The notes: generated by a model from the letters alone, not told the origin. A DNA stretch of 7,168 nucleotides from TH-plancto1 sp031431195 (GCA_031431195.1 JANPCU010000337.1:1-7168), one strand, 5' to 3'; shown: positions 1 through 6,426, numbered from the stretch's first letter. Made by a program: numbers and translations.

Positions 1-5
1 CATTT

Positions 6-62
6 CCCAGGGTGCGCTCCTGCGTCGCGACCCTGGGCTATGGTGTGCAACCCCTTCGGGGT
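6..62. repeat. Compact two-hairpin intergenic repeat, planctomycete-type
   Basis: A perfect 8-base inverted repeat, CCCAGGGT (6-13) with ACCCTGGG (30-37), is followed 12 bases later by a second small hairpin, ACCCC (50-54) TTC GGGGT (58-62). I recall very similar 'CCCAGGGT...ACCCTGGGCTA...CCCCTTCGGGGT' strings recurring in planctomycete intergenic DNA, often mis-annotated as tiny ORFs. That recurrence is memory and not visible in this window, where the unit occurs once. The left edge may lie outside the window. Confidence 0.5.
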
Positions 63-142
63 ACAGAGGTCTTCAGACCACCGAGAATTTGCCGATCGAA
101 GAAATATTCTCTCACGACACGCAAACTTGAATGGTTTGCAGT

Positions 143-190
143 GCAGAGGACGCAGAGTTCTGAAGGAATGCCTGTCTCTGCGTCCTCCGC
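143..190. repeat. Inverted repeat of the GCAGAGGACGCAGAG type
   Basis: The left arm GCAGAGGACGCAGAG (143-157) pairs with CTCTGCGTCCTCCGC (176-190) at 14 of 15 positions, around an 18-base loop. The right side continues into a further CCCTCTGCG copy (192-200), so the CTCTGCG core is also directly repeated. Repeats built on 'CTCTGCGTCCTCTGCG' are, from memory, common dispersed elements in environmental bacterial genomes including planctomycetes. No function can be assigned. No terminator T-run follows either arm closely. Confidence 0.5.
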
Positions 191-361
191 GCCCTCTGCG
201 TTTCTTATGTCTGAGGCGATTAAACGACTACGTGGGTCATGTTATTCCAGACTGCGCCTTCTCGCGCTGACTGAAATCTGTGTGATGAACTCTGCCGACT
301 TTACTGACGCCCCTGCATGTTGGAACTCCGTGAACGTCTGAGCGGACTCAACTAACCACAT

Positions 362-2185
362 TCAATCTCTCCTCGTCAACTGCATCTCGACTTCACAGTC
401 GAGTACCCCCAAGCCGGAATGAGCTGCCGGAATCGCCGGGTACGCCACTCGCCCGCACTGGGGGGCATCGCCGATCTGCCGTTGTTCCGGAGTCAGGTAG
501 TCCGTCTCCCCCGGCGTATCAAACCGCCGCTTTAAACCCCACACCTGGGCCAGCGAGTCCTGGTAGAGCAGCGTCCATTGGTCTTGATTCGCCTCTAAGA
601 TTCTGACGGTTCCCCGCTGACCCCGGTGCAGCACGAACAGTTCGGGATGGCCATAACGCAGGGCCTTCTCGGGATCGATCGGGCCGGACTTCGGGGTGCG
701 ATAGCGCGGACCGGGGTAGTCCTGACCAAACAGAAAATCGAAGTGAATGTCGATCACCTCGGGCGAGTAACACGTCGTGTATCGCCCGTCGATCGCCACA
801 GTAGAACGCCGCAACGGGTCCGGCTCTTGTGCGAAGCAAGCCAGCGCATACTGTGCCCAGTTGAACGTCACGACCGTGCGCCCGCGCAGCTGTCGGTCTT
901 CCAGAAACTGCATCGCAGCGACGGGGTACTGACTCGCGTCGACCTCTAGTCGAGTCACCCGAGGGGCCAGCCGGACACCCATGAACAGAGTGCCGATGAG
1001 TAGGCAGGCGATGCCCCACTGCACGCTGCTCTGGCTCAGCGGTGTCGGGGCCGACTTGTCCGGACTCTCGGTGATCCGCTGCCAGGCCGACTGCAAGTGC
1101 GGTGGAATCCAGAACGCCACCAGCAGCGCCAGGAACGTCAGGTGACGAATGTGGCTGACCGCCTGCCAGCAGACCAGTCCGAGGATCATCAACTGCGTGA
1201 AGTCTTTGGGGAGTCGCGAGTACTTCAGTGAGAACAGTGCCACCACGATCAGGGCCCAAAACGGGAACGCCTCGGCAGTAAAGAGCGGGATCGGCTGCCA
1301 GTCCTGAATCTCCGGCTGCGGATGCCCGATGGCGGCCAGCATCCAGCGATGCAGCGCGAGGCCATATGGAGTGGCGAACGTCCCCAGTCCCGCAACACAG
1401 CTCATCAACACATATCGGCGAATGCGCCCCTCAGCAGACCAGCCCCACAGGCACAATGCCTCGACGCTGCGAAACACCAGATACGCCACGAAGATCGCCA
1501 GCCCCGCTGCAAAGCTGCCATGCGTATTCGTCCAGACCGCGAAGAGTCCGAAGCTGAGCCATAAGCAGCGCATGCGTTTCCAGCTGTATTCCGCTCCCTC
1601 GTCGAGAGCCAGCGGTGGCGATTTCCAGGGGCGCAGATTCCAGCGGCCTTCCCAGCCTGCGAAGATCCAAGACAGGCTAACCAGCATGAGACTGAACATC
1701 GTGTAGCCCAGCACCTGTGGGCGGAAGTGCCAGTGAAACGCCAGTCCGAACGACGCGAGGAGCGCACACACTCCAGCTGTCCCCCAACTGACCTGCTGAC
1801 GGCGAGCCTGAAACAAAATCAGTCCGAGTACGAGTTGGCTCAGCAAAAACTTGCCGACCACCAGTCCAGTCGGGCCGAACCGCATCTCGGTCCAAGCGGT
1901 GAGCAACTCGGCGAGGTTCTCGTGGTTAATCCACGGGAACCCGATGGCCGTGAACGAGCCGGTGGTCGCCTTCGCCAGTCGACCGGTTTCGATCCAGTCC
2001 CGCCCAAACAACGAGTGCCCCCACAGGTCGGGGTCTGCCTCGTTCATTCCCATCACCAGACCGCCGGTCGCTAGAATGAACAGGACCCACACGACCTTGA
2101 GCGCAGCCAGCTGCGCCGAGGTCGCGGGCTGATCGTCAGCGGCGAGGAGCGGTTGTGCCGATTGTTCGGAGAGTGTCGTGCTCAT
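362..2185 (-). CDS. Polytopic membrane protein, probable GT-C-like
   Basis: This encodes about 607 residues from the ATG at 2185. I prefer that start (MSTTLSEQSA) because the longer frame to 2236 adds a Pro/Ser/Arg-rich leader with no protein character. Neither start has a strong Shine-Dalgarno. Roughly ten hydrophobic segments are visible, for example near residues 30-48, 106-125, 134-151, 157-176, 207-240, 258-277, 307-320, 330-360 and 389-405. After helix 1 comes ADPDLWGH (50-57), followed by WINHENLAELL (85-95). This 'acidic-DLW...HE.L.E' loop resembles the first periplasmic loop of planctomycete glycosyltransferase-39-like membrane proteins, where acidic residues take part in catalysis. 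A soluble C-terminal part of about 195 residues (410-607) includes GRYTTCYSPEVID (467-479). The GT-C assignment, a lipid-linked sugar transferase acting outside the membrane, is inference. 'Polytopic membrane protein' is the safe statement. Confidence 0.8.
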   Translation of the reverse strand: MSTTLSEQSAQPLLAADDQPATSAQLAALKVVWVLFILATGGLVMGMNEADPDLWGHSLFGRDWIETGRLAKATTGSFTAIGFPWINHENLAELLTAWTEMRFGPTGLVVGKFLLSQLVLGLILFQARRQQVSWGTAGVCALLASFGLAFHWHFRPQVLGYTMFSLMLVSLSWIFAGWEGRWNLRPWKSPPLALDEGAEYSWKRMRCLWLSFGLFAVWTNTHGSFAAGLAIFVAYLVFRSVEALCLWGWSAEGRIRRYVLMSCVAGLGTFATPYGLALHRWMLAAIGHPQPEIQDWQPIPLFTAEAFPFWALIVVALFSLKYSRLPKDFTQLMILGLVCWQAVSHIRHLTFLALLVAFWIPPHLQSAWQRITESPDKSAPTPLSQSSVQWGIACLLIGTLFMGVRLAPRVTRLEVDASQYPVAAMQFLEDRQLRGRTVVTFNWAQYALACFAQEPDPLRRSTVAIDGRYTTCYSPEVIDIHFDFLFGQDYPGPRYRTPKSGPIDPEKALRYGHPELFVLHRGQRGTVRILEANQDQWTLLYQDSLAQVWGLKRRFDTPGETDYLTPEQRQIGDAPQCGRVAYPAIPAAHSGLGVLDCEVEMQLTRRD

Positions 2186-2318
2186 GTCGTTTCGCGAGGG
2201 GGGCGAAGGGGACGGTACTCGGTGACGGAGTCGCATCCCTGCACCGTGACCTGCCTGAACCTAGGTCACAATTGCCAGTCAGTGCGGGGAGAAGCGTGCC
2301 CGACCGAGGAGAGCTGCT

Positions 2319-2346
2319 TTTTCAGCGCAGTCTGCCCCCCTACAAT
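2319..2346 (+). promoter_or_regulatory. Weak candidate sigma70-like promoter for larC
   Basis: TTTTCA (2319-2324, four of six matches to TTGACA) and TACAAT (2341-2346, five of six matches to TATAAT) are separated by 16 bases. Transcription from here would give a leader of about 135 bases carrying both downstream hairpins. Such matches arise easily by chance and planctomycete promoters are poorly characterised, so this is only a candidate. Confidence 0.2.
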
Positions 2347-2358
2347 CGGACTCCTGTG

Positions 2359-2379
2359 GGGCACGTTTCCGACGTGCCC
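2359..2379. repeat. Perfect 8-bp hairpin, GGGCACGT/ACGTGCCC
   Basis: GGGCACGT (2359-2366) and ACGTGCCC (2372-2379) form a perfect stem around the 5-base loop TTCCG. The last two bases are shared with the 5' arm of the next, longer hairpin, so the two stems could compete at their junction. No T-run follows, which argues against an intrinsic terminator. Confidence 0.55.
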
Positions 2380-2443
2380 GTGGGAAAGGCTTCCAGCCTG
2401 TCGTCTTTAGTGAAGAATGACTGGCTGGAAGCCTATCCCACGG
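2378..2443. repeat. Long near-perfect inverted repeat, 21-base arms, upstream of larC
   Basis: The arms at 2378-2398 and 2423-2443 are complementary at 20 of 21 positions (core GGCTTCCAGCC / GGCTGGAAGCC). After one unpaired position the stem can extend inward through GTC/GAC (2400-2402 with 2419-2421), leaving a loop of roughly 12-16 bases. The element ends 43 bases before the larC ATG. I recall the 'GTGGGA.AGGCTTCCAGCC' unit as a recurring planctomycete intergenic repeat, so a dispersed miniature element is the likeliest reading. A role in larC leader RNA is possible but unproven. Confidence 0.6.
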
Positions 2444-2486
2444 CCTGCCACTCTCTGCCTTCCCCGCCACTGCCCGAGCCCTCCGC

Positions 2487-3782
2487 ATGCGTATCGCCTA
2501 CCTCGAATGTGCCACCGGCATCAGCGGAGACATGACGCTGGCCGCTCTCGTTGACGCGGGGGTGGAACCGGCGGTGATCCAAGCGGCGGTCGCGGCGCTC
2601 GGCATACCGGGGGTCGAGTTGCGGTTTGAGTCGGTGATGAAGTCCTGCTTCCGCGCCACAGCTGTCCGCATCCAGCACCCGCCGGGCCAGCCGCACCGAG
2701 GGTACTCGCAGATCGCCAAGATGATCGACTCGGCGACCGGGCTGACCGAGCGGACCAAGACGCTGGCCAAGTCGATCTTTCGCGTGATCGGCGAGGCCGA
2801 GGCCCGTGTGCATGGTTCGTCGCTCGACGAGATTCACTTCCACGAAGTGGGGGCCATCGACTCCATCGTCGACATCGTGGGAGCCGCTGCCGGGTTCGAT
2901 GCACTCAACGCCGAGGTCATCGTCTGTGCCCCGCTGCCGACTGGACGCGGGTCGGTGCGGATCGATCATGGCGTGTGTCCGGTGCCGACGCCGGGGACAG
3001 CGGAGATCCTCAAGGGGATTCCCCTCGTGGACCTGCCGATCATGGCAGAACTCACCACTCCGACGGGAGCTGCGATCGTCAAGGTGCTGGCCGATCGGTT
3101 CGGAGCGCTGCCCGCGATGACAATCGAAGCGGTCGGTTACGGAGCTGGGACGATGACCCTGCCCGATCGGGCCAACGTGCTGCGGCTGTTCGTCGGCGAA
3201 GCAGTCTTGTCAGCCGACACCGATCAGGTGTGTCTGCTGGAGACGAACCTCGACGATGTCACTGGCGAGGTGATCGGGTACGTCAAGCAGGCCGCGTTGA
3301 AGGCCGGGGCGCTCGATGTCTACACGACGCCGATTCAGATGAAGAAGGACCGGCCCGGCGTCATCGTCAGCGTGCTGTGCCGTCCGGAAGATTGTGAGCG
3401 GTTCGAGACGCTGCTGTTCCAGGAGACCGGCACGCTCGGCATCCGCCGCCACCGCATTGAGCGCGTCAAGCAGGCCCGCCAAGCCTACACCGTGCAGACC
3501 GCCTTCGGCCCGGTCCAAGGTAAGCTCGCCTGGCAACCGGGCGGCTCCCCGCGATTCGCCCCCGAGTTCGAAGACTGCGCCCGCGTCGCCACCGAGCAAG
3601 GCGTCCCGCTCCGCGATGTCTACCTCGCCGCCGAGGGGAGCTTCGCGAGTGAATCGATCCGCGTCGAAGAAATCGCGAAGCCCGCCCAAGACGCGGCCCA
3701 CGACCACGGGCACTCACACGATCATTCTCACTCACACGACCACAGCCATGACCACGGGCACTCCCACGACCACGGGAATTAA
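2487..3782 (+). CDS. larC: LarC, nickel-pincer cofactor nickel insertase
   Basis: LarC catalyses the last step of nickel-pincer nucleotide synthesis: CTP-dependent insertion of nickel into the dithio-pyridinium precursor made by LarB and LarE. The cofactor serves lactate racemase LarA and relatives. The 431-residue product shows the family landmarks in order: GISGDM (11-16), EIHFHEVGAIDSIVDIVGAA (115-134), LPTGRG (150-155), AELTTPTGAA (187-196), ETNLDDVTGE (252-261) and KKDRPG (286-291). In Lactiplantibacillus plantarum the protein needs a programmed frameshift between larC1 and larC2. Here one uninterrupted frame covers both parts. Residues 405-431 are a His-rich tail with 13 histidines alternating with D, G or S, probably storing or delivering nickel. 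The ATG at 2487 fits the conserved N-terminus but lacks a clear Shine-Dalgarno. No larA, larB or larE lies in the window. Confidence 0.95.
   Translation: MRIAYLECATGISGDMTLAALVDAGVEPAVIQAAVAALGIPGVELRFESVMKSCFRATAVRIQHPPGQPHRGYSQIAKMIDSATGLTERTKTLAKSIFRVIGEAEARVHGSSLDEIHFHEVGAIDSIVDIVGAAAGFDALNAEVIVCAPLPTGRGSVRIDHGVCPVPTPGTAEILKGIPLVDLPIMAELTTPTGAAIVKVLADRFGALPAMTIEAVGYGAGTMTLPDRANVLRLFVGEAVLSADTDQVCLLETNLDDVTGEVIGYVKQAALKAGALDVYTTPIQMKKDRPGVIVSVLCRPEDCERFETLLFQETGTLGIRRHRIERVKQARQAYTVQTAFGPVQGKLAWQPGGSPRFAPEFEDCARVATEQGVPLRDVYLAAEGSFASESIRVEEIAKPAQDAAHDHGHSHDHSHSHDHSHDHGHSHDHGN
3699..3779 (+). repeat. His-rich tail coding repeat within larC
   Basis: The 81 bases encoding the C-terminal histidine tail of LarC are low-complexity, built from CAC/CAT alternating with GAC, GGG/GGC and TCA/TCC-type codons. 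A 14-base unit, GACCACGGGCACTC, recurs exactly at 3702-3715 and 3750-3763, suggesting growth by local duplication. Such tracts vary in length between relatives, and the copy number should be trusted only with good read coverage. Confidence 0.7.
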
Positions 3783-3896
3783 CGCGCGGGTGGTGGCCAT
3801 CCGACCGCCTCACTCCTCCGGGTGACTCGCGATATTGGGGCGTGATTCAGAGAGGCGCAATCGTCGCCTTAACATCGAGCTGGCCAGCGAAACGGG

Positions 3897-4175
3897 TCAG
3901 AGAAGCATGTTGACGATAAACACTCGAATCAACACGCCGATCATGAAGAGGATGTCCTGATCAGGGACTCCATCCCAGCCGGGCCTCGAAATTTCGCCTC
4001 TGATCCAGATGAAATCCAAGACCACGATGATCGCCGCGATTGCGATCCAACCCGTGACCATTCCGAGGAAACCGCCTCGCCAAACCATTGTGGCGGCGAT
4101 GGCGACGAAGACTCCCCACCCGATGAATCCGTAGCAGGTCAGCTGAGTGAGAGTCTCCAGGCTCAGGAGCGGCAT
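3897..4175 (-). CDS. Small three-helix membrane protein, unknown function
   Basis: This encodes 92 residues, starting at an ATG (4175) only 3 bases after the stop of the DUF1080 gene. GGGAG lies 9 bases before the start, inside the end of that upstream gene, so the two are very probably cotranscribed and translated in sequence. Three hydrophobic segments are visible: about residues 14-31 (YGFIGWGVFVAIAATMVW), 36-58 and 73-92. A short polar stretch (59-72, RGEISRPGWDGVPD) separates the last two. The protein ends directly after the third helix. I do not recognise a family. Tight coupling to a good ribosome-binding site and consistent membrane character support a real gene. The role may relate to the exported partner, but that is inference. 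Confidence 0.65.
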   Translation of the reverse strand: MPLLSLETLTQLTCYGFIGWGVFVAIAATMVWRGGFLGMVTGWIAIAAIIVVLDFIWIRGEISRPGWDGVPDQDILFMIGVLIRVFIVNMLL

Positions 4176-4178
4176 TGA

Positions 4179-4883
4179 CTACAACTCCCGCACCCAGATG
4201 TTCCGGAACCGCGTCGGGTTGCCGTGGAACTGGAGTGAGATCGAGTCCTTGGCATCGTGAGCCGTGTAGTTCGGCGGGGTTTCGTAGTCGGTCGGCCCGC
4301 GCAGCTCGGTGTGGTCCTGAACCAGCACGCCGTTCTGTAGCACGGTGAAGTACGCGGGCGACTTCAGCGACCCATCGGCCCGAAACCGAGGAGCCTTGAA
4401 AATGATGTCATAGGTCTGCCACTCGCCCGGCTTGCGACAGGCGTTCACCAACGGAGGCCGCTGCTTGTAGATCGAGGCGCACTGTCCGTCGAAGTAAGTC
4501 GGGTTGTCCCACGAATCGAGAATCTGCACCTCGTAGCGGCTCATGAAATAGATGCCGCTGTTCCCCCGCCCCTGGCCATGCCCTTCAACCTTCTCGGGCG
4601 TCGCGAACTCCAGATGCAACTGGCAGTCGCCGAACTTGTCCTTGCTGCGGACGGAGCTGCCGACCACTCCATAGCCGTCCTTGAACACCCAGTTCTTGAC
4701 CCCGTCCCAGGCGTCCATGTTCTCGCCGTCGAAAAGTACCTTCGCATCAGAAGGCACCGGCTTCGAGGTGTCGACCAGACGCGGCTCGGTCCAGTTGACC
4801 CCGCTCTTCCACTCTTCCGTCATGCCCCAAGCTCCCACAGCCAATACGGCAGTAGCCACAATCCAACGAATCGGCAGACGCAT
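4179..4883 (-). CDS. Exported DUF1080 (3-keto-disaccharide hydrolase-like) protein
   Basis: This encodes 234 residues from the ATG at 4883, chosen because it begins a typical signal peptide (MRLPIRW, then hydrophobic IVATAVLAVGAWG to about residue 20) and AGGAA lies about 10 bases upstream. The open frame to 5063 adds a leader without protein character. The rest is one DUF1080 domain with a concanavalin-like beta-sandwich fold. Landmarks are LFDGENMDAW (50-59), GNSGIYF (107-113) then RYEVQILDSW (116-125), GQCASIY (133-139), PGEWQTYDIIFKAPRF (152-167) and a final FHGNP..FRNIW (219-230). The family includes 3-keto-glycoside hydrolases but is mostly uncharacterised, and is greatly expanded in planctomycetes. 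The likely place of action is the periplasm or envelope, on a sugar substrate I cannot name. There is no lipobox cysteine in the signal peptide. It is first in a two-gene unit with the small membrane protein. Confidence 0.9.
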   Translation of the reverse strand: MRLPIRWIVATAVLAVGAWGMTEEWKSGVNWTEPRLVDTSKPVPSDAKVLFDGENMDAWDGVKNWVFKDGYGVVGSSVRSKDKFGDCQLHLEFATPEKVEGHGQGRGNSGIYFMSRYEVQILDSWDNPTYFDGQCASIYKQRPPLVNACRKPGEWQTYDIIFKAPRFRADGSLKSPAYFTVLQNGVLVQDHTELRGPTDYETPPNYTAHDAKDSISLQFHGNPTRFRNIWVREL

Positions 4884-5117
4884 GATGCAATGTTCCTGTG
4901 GGTGAGTGGGAGAAGCCGACAGACAGGGCGAGACCAAGAGGAATGGGCTGGTCCATGGGGCGGTGGAGGGGAAGTGGTGCTCGACAGAGATTGTCGCAAG
5001 GAGAACGGTAGCACGTTTTCGGCAAGTTCCCAAGCTCTCTGACTTTGATCCAAGCGGTTGCATAGCCGAGAAGTCGAGTAGGCTGTATTTTTAAGACAAG
5101 ACAGAACCCAGAGCTGG
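4884..5117. other. Divergent spacer between the DUF1080 and DUF4062 genes
   Basis: These 234 bases lie between two divergent starts and must hold promoters in both directions. I cannot place either with confidence. TTGCAT (5058-5063) and TATTTT (5086-5091) on the plus strand are 22 bases apart, too far for a normal sigma70 promoter. A small palindrome, CGACA (4982-4986) with TGTCG (4992-4996), lies about 100 bases upstream of the DUF1080 start and is too short to call an operator. Confidence 0.4.
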
Positions 5118-6266
5118 ATGACACAAATGAGCAACACTGCGGGCAAGCGATACCAGGTTTTTGTGAGTTCAACGTTTCGGGACTTGAAGGAGGAACGCCA
5201 AGCGGTTCTTGATTCAATTCTTGAAATGGGCCACATTCCAACGGGAATGGAGATGTTTCCGGCTTCAAACGAAACGCCATTGGAAATCATTGAACGTGCG
5301 ATCATCGACTGTGACTACTACGTCTTGATCATTGCCGCAATGTATGGGTCGGTTGATCAAGAACATGGTATTTCATTCACAGAGCGAGAGTTTGATTTGG
5401 CAGCGAAACACCAAAAGCACATCCTTCCCTTCTTGCACAGCGATCCAGGAAATCTTCCTGCCAACCGCGCCGACGTCAAACCTAAAGTCAAGAAGAAGCT
5501 TGAGGATTTCAGAAAGAAGGTCGAACAAGGGCCTCACTGCAAATATTGGGAATCAGCTTCCGATTTGAAGTACAAAGTTGTCCTCGCCATGCAACACGCG
5601 ATGTCTTACTTCCCGCAAGTCGGATGGGTCAGAGCGGATCAAGTGGGAAACCATGATCTCATGGCACGGCTGGTTGACCTTCAAGAGCGATTCGACAATG
5701 TTGTTGTCGAGAAGGATCGTATTGAGTCAGAACTCATGGAGCTGCAATCAGATCCCCAAAAAGACTTGGCATTCGGTGATGACATGGTTGAGATCGAATT
5801 TAGCCAAGTCAGGTGTACTGACGGAGGTGTATTTAGTCCAGAGCCAGTCAGGATGAAATGGTCGGAGATCTTTTTTCTAACCGCCAATCTCTGCATACCG
5901 AAAGCGATAGAATCCCATGTTGCCAAACGGCTCTCTGGATTTGCAAGTCCGCGTGGATTAGACTCTGGCTTTGATATCAAAGAGTCTTCATTTTTCGTGA
6001 TACGGACAAAGCTACTTGCCCATCAGTTGATTCACGTTGATTCTGAAACAATTTACTACCCCGAGCGGATGAACCCTCCAAATCCTTACGGACATCTGAA
6101 CCCCGTATACACTCAGACCAAGCCAGACTCAGGCCCTGTTTACGCTCAGAGGCCAAAGCAAGTCACCTTTTGGCGATTGACACCACGGGGAAATCTATTG
6201 TTTCTGAGTCGAAACGCAATTCCCCGTGATGATCGCGCAGTCCAAGATCGTCCACTTGATGAATGA
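5118..6266 (+). CDS. DUF4062 protein with winged-helix-like C-terminus
   Basis: The product is 382 residues. Residues 10-105 are a clear DUF4062 domain: YQVFVSSTFRDLKEERQAV (12-30), GMEMFPASNETPLEIIERAI (43-62), DCDYYVLIIAAMYGSV (64-79) and the ISFTEREFDLA strip (85-95). The family alternates strands and helices in a TIR/STIR-like manner and often heads multidomain signalling or defence proteins, but a common activity is not established. Residues 124-170 keep the usual extension ending VGWVRAD. A likely coiled coil follows (about 180-211). Residues 246-370 resemble the winged-helix-like end seen in related proteins, finishing FWRLTPRGNLLFLSRNAI (351-368). The start could be Met1 or Met4 (5127, ATGAGC); neither has a strong ribosome-binding site. 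Base composition is much lower in GC than in neighbouring genes, suggesting acquisition. No NACHT ATPase, nuclease or toxin partner is adjacent. Confidence 0.85.
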   Translation: MTQMSNTAGKRYQVFVSSTFRDLKEERQAVLDSILEMGHIPTGMEMFPASNETPLEIIERAIIDCDYYVLIIAAMYGSVDQEHGISFTEREFDLAAKHQKHILPFLHSDPGNLPANRADVKPKVKKKLEDFRKKVEQGPHCKYWESASDLKYKVVLAMQHAMSYFPQVGWVRADQVGNHDLMARLVDLQERFDNVVVEKDRIESELMELQSDPQKDLAFGDDMVEIEFSQVRCTDGGVFSPEPVRMKWSEIFFLTANLCIPKAIESHVAKRLSGFASPRGLDSGFDIKESSFFVIRTKLLAHQLIHVDSETIYYPERMNPPNPYGHLNPVYTQTKPDSGPVYAQRPKQVTFWRLTPRGNLLFLSRNAIPRDDRAVQDRPLDE

Positions 6267-6308
6267 CTGCAATTGGTCCATCTTAGACTTTTTCCGATTA
6301 CTTGCTTC

Positions 6309-6340
6309 GAGTGAGCATCCGAGCAGGTATTGGCTCACTC
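6309..6340. terminator. 8-bp inverted repeat, possible weak terminator
   Basis: GAGTGAGC (6309-6316) pairs perfectly with GCTCACTC (6333-6340) across a 16-base loop, 43 bases after the DUF4062 stop. No T-run follows on the plus strand, so it is not a classical intrinsic terminator. Its place at the end of the gene is the only support for termination. Confidence 0.25.
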
Positions 6341-6353
6341 TGCTACGATACTG

Positions 6354-6379
6354 CCACTCAAACTTGGCGGCGTGAGTGG
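6354..6379. repeat. 7-bp inverted repeat upstream of hrpA
   Basis: CCACTCA (6354-6360) pairs perfectly with TGAGTGG (6373-6379) across 12 bases. Its arms share the CACTC/GAGTG core with the hairpin at 6309-6340, so arms of the two could cross-pair. It covers two GTG codons (6376, 6379) that are alternative hrpA starts, and lies about 50 bases before the preferred start. Confidence 0.35.
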
Positions 6380-6426
6380 TGACTTATGCTTGCGATCCCT
6401 CTCTCCTCTTCTACGGAAAGCCCCCC

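Larger units (their letters stand above)
1..361. other. Intergenic region with inverted repeats, no supported gene
   Basis: No reading frame here looks like a protein. The frames that stay open run straight through two sets of palindromic repeats (6-62 and 143-190) and have no family resemblance. From about 205 to 361 I see nothing recognisable: no tRNA, no clear promoter, and no strong hairpin plus T-run that would end the minus-strand membrane-protein gene whose stop codon is at 362-364. Confidence 0.6.
2186..2486. other. Divergent intergenic region upstream of larC
   Basis: This 301-base gap separates the start of the minus-strand membrane-protein gene from the start of larC, so promoters for both should lie here. 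The only strong structures are the two adjoining hairpins at 2359-2443. A weak sigma70-like candidate for larC is at 2319-2346. I see no small gene and no recognisable riboswitch. Reading frames across this stretch give the repeat-derived '(A/T)GWKP' type of peptide and not real proteins. Confidence 0.5.

Noticed and set aside
12..341. Open frame of about 109 codons at the left end
   Set aside because: It runs through both inverted repeats and reads as repeat-derived peptide with no domain or ribosome-binding site.
2155..2535. Open frames across the larC upstream gap
   Set aside because: They overlap the real starts of both flanking genes, cross the inverted repeats and have no family resemblance.
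2433..2969. Long minus-strand frame opposite the start of larC
   Set aside because: It is antisense to a well-supported larC and its Arg/His-rich composition is typical of an opposite-strand shadow in high-GC DNA.
3851..3870. AGGCG/CGCCT 5-bp hairpin between the convergent larC and small membrane-protein genes
   Set aside because: The stem is short, the loop is 7 bases and no T-run follows on either strand, so a terminator cannot be supported.
5040..6310. Search for flanking direct repeats or an attachment site around the low-GC DUF4062 gene
   Set aside because: I compared both flanks and found only a shared GACTTT hexamer, which is expected by chance; no integrase or transposase is present.
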